Part shown: positions 14,600 to 17,923 of the stretch, one piece after another
How positions within the stretch are numbered: the stretch's first letter is position 1
Layout of the letters: the number at the start of each line of letters is the position of its first letter
Source of the DNA: Oscillospiraceae bacterium
GTDB lineage: Bacteria; Bacillota_A; Clostridia; Oscillospirales; Ruminococcaceae
Length of the DNA stretch: 17,923 nucleotides
Reading direction: 5' to 3'
Assembly: GCA_017848205.1 (NCBI GenBank)
Contig: JAGDDO010000196.1
Span: 1 to 17,923 of the forward strand
Position numbers and translations under genes: made by a program
Notes under the pieces: generated by a model
Database searches by the model: none
Told to the model about the DNA's origin: nothing
Seen by the model: only the letters and a program-made list of their open reading frames with translations

Positions 14600-15417
14600 T
14601 CATGTCAGGATTTGTTTGTCCTGTTTGCGGCGGTGCTCTTGAAAACAGCGACAAGTCTCTTGTCTGTGAAAAGAACCACTGCTTTGATCTTTCAAAAAGC
14701 GGATACGTAAATCTGCTCATGTCACAGAAATCCGGAAATCACGGCGATGACAAACTCATGGTTCATGCCCGCCGCGATTTTCTTGATAAAGGCTATTACA
14801 GCGCTCTCCGCGACAAGATAAGCGAGACCGTTATAAAGTTTTCAAATAACGGTTCCGTTATACTTGATGCCGGATGCGGTGAATGCTACTACACTTCCGA
14901 TTTTTACGAAAAACTTCAGAGTGCCGGTATCAGTGCCGCGGTGCTTGCCGTGGATATATCGAAAAATGCGCTTGCCTGTGCCAAAAGCAGAGCAAAGGGG
15001 ATCGAAAAAGCTGTTGCAAGTATTTTTCATCTTCCTCTGGCTGAAGCTTCCTGTGATATCATAGTAAATGTTTTTGCACCGTTCTGCGGTGAGGAATTTT
15101 CCAGAGTCTTAAAAAAAGGCGGTATCTATATTCAGATCATTCCGCTTGAAAATCATCTCTGGGAACTGAAGGAAGCTGTTTACGATAATCCGTATAAAAA
15201 TGAAGTAAAAGAATATGCTATAGAAGGATTCGAACTTGCAAGATGCAGTGAACTCCACCGGAAAATAAATCTCGGATCATGTGAAGATATAAAAAATCTT
15301 TTTATGATGACTCCGTATTACTATAAAACGTCGGAAAAGGATTTTAAAAAGCTTGATCAGATCGATTCAATGAAGGTGAGTACGGAGTTTGCGGTGCTTG
15401 CATTCAGAAAATTATAA
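14596..15417 (+). CDS. rlmA: RlmA-like 23S rRNA guanine-N1 methyltransferase
   Basis: This encodes a 273-residue SAM-dependent methyltransferase with an N-terminal zinc-binding knuckle (Cys8, Cys11, Cys24, His28) and then the RlmA-typical FDLSKSGYVNLLMSQKSGNHGDD (split: FDLSKSGYVNLL and SGNHGDD). SAM motif I is ILDAGCGECYY (89-99). A VNVFAPFCGEEFSRVLKKGG segment lies in the position of the catalytic/post-motif region. RlmA proteins methylate the N1 of a guanine in helix 35 of 23S rRNA (G745 or G748). The start overlaps the yebC-family stop (ATGA); an alternative ATG at 14602 has better spacing from AGAAGA and cannot be excluded. It is the last gene of the obgE-mrnC-yebC cluster. Confidence 0.88.
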   Translation: MIMSGFVCPVCGGALENSDKSLVCEKNHCFDLSKSGYVNLLMSQKSGNHGDDKLMVHARRDFLDKGYYSALRDKISETVIKFSNNGSVILDAGCGECYYTSDFYEKLQSAGISAAVLAVDISKNALACAKSRAKGIEKAVASIFHLPLAEASCDIIVNVFAPFCGEEFSRVLKKGGIYIQIIPLENHLWELKEAVYDNPYKNEVKEYAIEGFELARCSELHRKINLGSCEDIKNLFMMTPYYYKTSEKDFKKLDQIDSMKVSTEFAVLAFRKL

Positions 15418-15440
15418 GGAATTCAGTTTTTCATTTCAAA

Positions 15441-15468
15441 GGAAATACTGCCAAAGTCAGTGTTTTCC
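15441..15468 (+). promoter_or_regulatory. imperfect inverted repeat upstream of the marR-type gene
   Basis: GGAAATACTG (15441-15450) and CAGTGTTTTCC (15458-15468) form an imperfect inverted repeat 24 bp before the MarR-type start. It could be an autoregulatory operator or a weak hairpin ending the rlmA transcript. No clear promoter is visible next to it. Confidence 0.35.
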
Positions 15469-15491
15469 AGAAAGATGAAAGGGGTACAGAT

Positions 15492-15932
15492 ATGACAGAG
15501 GAACAGATCGAGTTAAAATCAGAGGAATATGTTTCGGTAAGATACATGCAGTATTCACTCTACGAGAAATATGCAAAAAAGTTTGGCCTCGGTTACAAGA
15601 GCCTTTTCGTACTTCGCATGCTTTATACTCTGCCTGAAGGATGCACGCAGAATGATATATGCCGTTCTTCAGTAATAACCAAACAGACGGTAAGTGCAAT
15701 TATGAAATCCTATCTCAGCAAAGGATATATCTCCATGGAGGAGATCACTTCCGACAGAAGAAACAAACTTGTGAAGCTTACCGAAGAAGGCAGAAAGTAT
15801 GCGGATCAAATTATTCCGACGATAATCGATGCGGAACACCAGAGCATGGCTATGCTTGGTGAGGAAAAAATAAATGAGATGATCGGTCTGTGTACCAGGT
15901 ATGCCGAAAATCTTAAAACTCTTATCAAATAA
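15492..15932 (+). CDS. MarR family transcriptional regulator
   Basis: This encodes a 146-residue protein, the usual MarR length. The winged helix-turn-helix runs from about 49 to 105: CTQNDICRSSVITKQTVSAIMKSYLSKGYI (split: CTQNDICRSSVITK, then QTVSAIMKSYL), then the wing ITSDRRNKLVKLTEEG. Flanking N- and C-terminal helices would form the dimer interface. GAAAGGGG (15477-15484) is the ribosome site. Its target and ligand are unknown; no divergent transporter or enzyme gene is adjacent, so it probably acts elsewhere or on itself. A terminator follows, so it is not cotranscribed with the sigma factor gene. Confidence 0.92.
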   Translation: MTEEQIELKSEEYVSVRYMQYSLYEKYAKKFGLGYKSLFVLRMLYTLPEGCTQNDICRSSVITKQTVSAIMKSYLSKGYISMEEITSDRRNKLVKLTEEGRKYADQIIPTIIDAEHQSMAMLGEEKINEMIGLCTRYAENLKTLIK

Positions 15933-15955
15933 TATCTTTTCTGATATATTGTATC

Positions 15956-16006
15956 ATAACACCGGTGACAAGCCTTTGCTGGCTGCTCCGGTGTTATTTG
16001 GTTTTG
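15956..16006 (+). terminator. terminator after the marR-type gene
   Basis: A 10-bp stem ATAACACCGG (15956-15965) with CCGGTGTTAT (15988-15997) encloses a second small stem (AGCC/GGCT, 15971-15984) and is followed by a T-rich run (TTGGTTTTG). Confidence 0.8.
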
Positions 16007-16030
16007 TACAATGTGTATAAGTTAAAAACG

Positions 16031-16110
16031 GGGATTTGTAATATTCTACAAATCTCCCGGAAACTCAAATATTTAAGCTTTCCCGTTCGTCTTATATATG
16101 AAAGCTTTCA
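16031..16110 (+). promoter_or_regulatory. candidate ECF-sigma-type promoter region with inverted repeats
   Basis: Ahead of the sigma gene, GGAAAC (16059-16064) resembles an ECF -35 (GGAAC). CGTT (16084-16087) and CGTC (16088-16091) resemble -10 cores, but the spacing (19 or 23 bp) is longer than usual. A hairpin GGGATTTGTA (16031-16040) with TACAAATCTCCC (16047-16058) abuts the -35, and a perfect palindrome TGAAAGCTTTCA lies at 16099-16110. Autoregulation by the encoded sigma factor is possible but unproven. Confidence 0.3.
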
Positions 16111-16128
16111 AACGGAGTGTAATCCCAT

Positions 16129-16650
16129 ATGGTGAATAATGAGAATTTAAAACATCTTATTTTCCGGATACAGGAAAATGACAGGCAGGCACTGTCAGAA
16201 CTGTATTCGGAAATGAAAACAAGCGTCTATTCACTCGCGCTTGTATATACGAAATCTGATTTCGATGCTGAAGATATAATGCAGAACACTTTCCTTAGGG
16301 TCTGGTCGGCGGCTCCTTCTTTTTCGGGGAAAAATGCGAAGTCATGGATCATGATGATAGCCCGTAATATGTCGCTCGACTGGATAAGAAGCAGTAAAAA
16401 AAGGACCGATCTCGATGAGAATATTCCTTCGGAAGACTGCTTTGAAAAAATAACGGCAAGCGAAACTGTAAAAGCATTGTTTAAGCATCTGAAAGAAGAG
16501 GAACGTGAGATAGTTCTTATGTATTCACAGGGGTTTACTCATGCAGAAATTGCAGAGATCACCGGACGTCCGAGGCCAACAGTTATCTGGAAATACAATA
16601 ACGCGTTAAAAAAATTAAAAAAGATTTCCGGAGGTGATAACGTTGACTGA
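16129..16650 (+). CDS. ECF-type RNA polymerase sigma-70 factor
   Basis: This encodes a 173-residue sigma factor of the extracytoplasmic function class, with only regions 2 and 4. Region 2 covers about 10-85, including YTKSDFDAEDIMQNTFLRVW and the promoter-melting segment SWIMMIARNMSLDWIRSSKK. Region 4 covers about 110-168, with EEREIVLMYSQGFTHAEIAEITGRPRPTV (helix-turn-helix; split: EEREIVLMYSQG and HAEIAEITGRPRPTV). The ATG has GGAG (16115-16118) upstream. Its last 8 bases overlap the downstream membrane protein gene (from the TTG at 16643), which is the classic sigma/anti-sigma layout. The downstream secreted dockerin-like gene is a plausible target. Confidence 0.93.
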   Translation: MVNNENLKHLIFRIQENDRQALSELYSEMKTSVYSLALVYTKSDFDAEDIMQNTFLRVWSAAPSFSGKNAKSWIMMIARNMSLDWIRSSKKRTDLDENIPSEDCFEKITASETVKALFKHLKEEEREIVLMYSQGFTHAEIAEITGRPRPTVIWKYNNALKKLKKISGGDNVD

Positions 16651-17761
16651 AAAAGACATACTGAAAGATATAAGGGAAAGCTTTGAAGCTTCAGGGGATC
16701 ACCTGTCAGATGATTTTCTGAAAAAAGCAGATCTTAAAAGAAATGAAACGGACATCGTTACATTATCCGGAAGGAAAAAACGTTTTCCGGTATTAGCAGC
16801 ATTGGCGTCAGCAGCTGCAGTATTTTCTCTGCTCGTTGCATTCCATTTTTATGATCTGGGCAGAAAATATGATCATGAGCTTATGCTTCCTGAAATATCT
16901 TCAGAGAACAATGAGCGACATGACTTCACCGGAAATGACGGGTATACTAATACTTTGACAGAACCGCATACAGCAGCTTACAGCAGTGCCGAATACGAGA
17001 CAACAGAAATGTCTGCCGGAATATCTTCAGGCGGAATGATCACAAACGAAGCTAATACCGGATCAGTTTCGTCTTCTGATAACAGACCTGCAGAAACGAG
17101 CAGAAAACAGATAACCGAAAGTACACGAAATCAGAATGTTACGGCTTCTGTTCCGCATACAGATCCGTATACAGTAACTCTTACTGAAGCAAAGTATACA
17201 GACATTGAAACTCAGACCTACACAGTACCGGTTACAGTAAATGCATCGACAGAACCGTGGTGGAACATCGGTACATATCCGTGTACAACTGAAGCGACAA
17301 CGAAAGCAGAACCGGCAACAGAACCATGGTGGAACATCGGCACTTATCCGGTTACAACTGAAGCAACAACGAGATCCAGACCAGTAACAGAACCAATCGG
17401 CACCTATCCGTGCACTGAGAATGCGGAGCCTGTAACAATTGCGCTGACAGGAAACGCCGGAACATATCCGTATTCGACAGACGAAACAGAAGAACCGTTT
17501 ACGGAATTACCAGTGGAAACAACCAGCGGTGAACGGCATTTCTGGGTATCATCGAAATCAGAGTGGGATGAAAATGAAGATCCGCTGATACTTGAGGATG
17601 ACAGGTTTTACTATACTGTCGAATATCCGGGAAAATACATTGTAGAATTTTCAGACGGATATTCATGTACGGTGGAATATGCTGTTATCAACGGCCTTGC
17701 AACGCCAAAAGAACTGTTCAGAGCAGGCCTTCCGTACTATAAAATCACATGGAAAGATTAA
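16643..17761 (+). CDS. single-pass membrane protein, probable anti-sigma factor/sensor
   Basis: This encodes 372 residues in three parts. A short charged cytoplasmic segment (1-47: MTEKDILKDIRESFEASGDH...) is followed by one membrane segment (about 48-70) and a long extracellular region. That region is Thr/Ser/Pro-rich and carries repeats at 203-225 and 226-248 (TEPWWNIGTYP plus TTEATT) and a shortened copy from 249. A compact C-terminal domain (about 297-372) contains FWVSSKSEWDENEDP and YYTVEYPGKYIVEFSDGY. The start is read as TTG at 16643 because GGAGG (16630-16634) is 8 nt upstream; the in-frame GTG at 16634 lies inside that site. Overlap with the sigma gene suggests that the cytoplasmic part holds the sigma factor and the outer part senses the surroundings or substrate, as RsgI-type proteins do, although no known anti-sigma domain was recognised. 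The function is inference. Confidence 0.8.
   Translation: MTEKDILKDIRESFEASGDHLSDDFLKKADLKRNETDIVTLSGRKKRFPVLAALASAAAVFSLLVAFHFYDLGRKYDHELMLPEISSENNERHDFTGNDGYTNTLTEPHTAAYSSAEYETTEMSAGISSGGMITNEANTGSVSSSDNRPAETSRKQITESTRNQNVTASVPHTDPYTVTLTEAKYTDIETQTYTVPVTVNASTEPWWNIGTYPCTTEATTKAEPATEPWWNIGTYPVTTEATTRSRPVTEPIGTYPCTENAEPVTIALTGNAGTYPYSTDETEEPFTELPVETTSGERHFWVSSKSEWDENEDPLILEDDRFYYTVEYPGKYIVEFSDGYSCTVEYAVINGLATPKELFRAGLPYYKITWKD
17249..17434 (+). repeat. in-frame 69-bp repeats in the membrane protein gene
   Basis: Two 69-bp units (17249-17317 and 17318-17386) encode 23 residues each, both beginning TEPWWNIGTYP. A third, shortened unit (17387-17434) lacks the WWN codons and begins TEPIGTYPCT. 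Third-position differences between the units show they are not a very recent duplication. Confidence 0.88.
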
Positions 17762-17795
17762 GAAAACACTGATAAACGAGAAAGGATGAAGTTAA

Positions 17796-17923
17796 ATGAA
17801 AAATAACAGAAAAACAGCAGCATTTGTTACTGCACTTGCAATGATAATAACAGCAGCGAATATTAACGGCGGCAGAACTATAGAAGCAAAGGACGAAATA
17901 ATATACGGAGATCTTAATTCAGA
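17796..17923 (+). CDS. secreted protein with probable N-terminal dockerin (3' end outside window)
   Basis: Only 42 codons are present. The N terminus (MKNNRKTAAFVTALAMIITAANINGG) is a signal peptide. After a short linker the sequence reads IIYGDLNS followed by a codon starting GA, which matches the first calcium-binding loop of type I dockerins (GDLNSDG pattern). Dockerins bind cohesins to attach enzymes to a cellulosome scaffold; the identity of the rest of the protein is unknown. AAAGGA (17781-17786) is the ribosome site. It starts 34 bp after the sensor gene and may be in the same transcript. The dockerin call rests on only a few residues. Confidence 0.7.
   Translation, partial: MKNNRKTAAFVTALAMIITAANINGGRTIEAKDEIIYGDLNS

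Overview
The window looks like part of a chromosome from a fibrolytic, low-to-moderate G+C Clostridia-class bacterium, most likely a Ruminococcus-like member of the Oscillospiraceae. The basis is the consistent AGGAGG ribosome sites, the sigma-A type promoters (TTGACA/17/TATAAT), the T-box and GEMM riboswitches, the Prp-processed L27, and a secreted protein starting at the right edge that appears to open with a dockerin-type loop. The species assignment is inference. No rRNA, tRNA, CRISPR array, insertion sequence or prophage was seen.

Layout. Positions 1-764 hold the 3' end of a dGTPase-like HD phosphohydrolase gene and a small unknown gene. They converge on a lone terD-type gene (874-1455, minus strand), which has its own strong promoter. 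Positions 1900-5112 are a carbohydrate ABC importer operon (lipoprotein binding protein, then two permeases) without its own ATPase. Positions 5113-5900 hold no convincing protein gene. Instead there is a consensus promoter, a c-di-GMP class I (GEMM-I) riboswitch, an intrinsic terminator, and then about 400 bp of G-rich, degenerate tandem repeats ending at a long perfect terminator. This may be a c-di-GMP-controlled non-coding RNA locus and is the most unusual part of the window. A small membrane-anchored minus-strand gene and a divergent lipoprotein gene follow (5903-7205).

Positions 7361-10842 are a self-contained ECF transporter operon: promoter, T-box leader, S component, two ATPases and the T component. 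The T-box specifier reads UGG and its tRNA-end-binding bulge reads UGGC, which fits the G73 discriminator of tRNA-Trp. The S component resembles TrpP, so the operon is read as tryptophan uptake induced by uncharged tRNA-Trp. An extended -10 promoter inside the operon could express the energising module separately.

Positions 10904-15417 are ribosome-related housekeeping genes: an L21-leader-like element, rplU, prp and rpmA, then a leader with a possible 25-codon upstream ORF, then obgE, mrnC, a yebC-family gene and an rlmA-like methyltransferase gene, all tightly packed. Next come a MarR-type regulator (15492-15932) and an ECF sigma factor gene overlapping a gene for a single-pass membrane protein with a repeat-rich Thr/Pro extracellular region, probably its anti-sigma or sensor partner. 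The last gene is the start of the secreted dockerin-like protein, cut by the window edge. The sigma, sensor and dockerin order suggests regulated control of cellulosome-type extracellular proteins.
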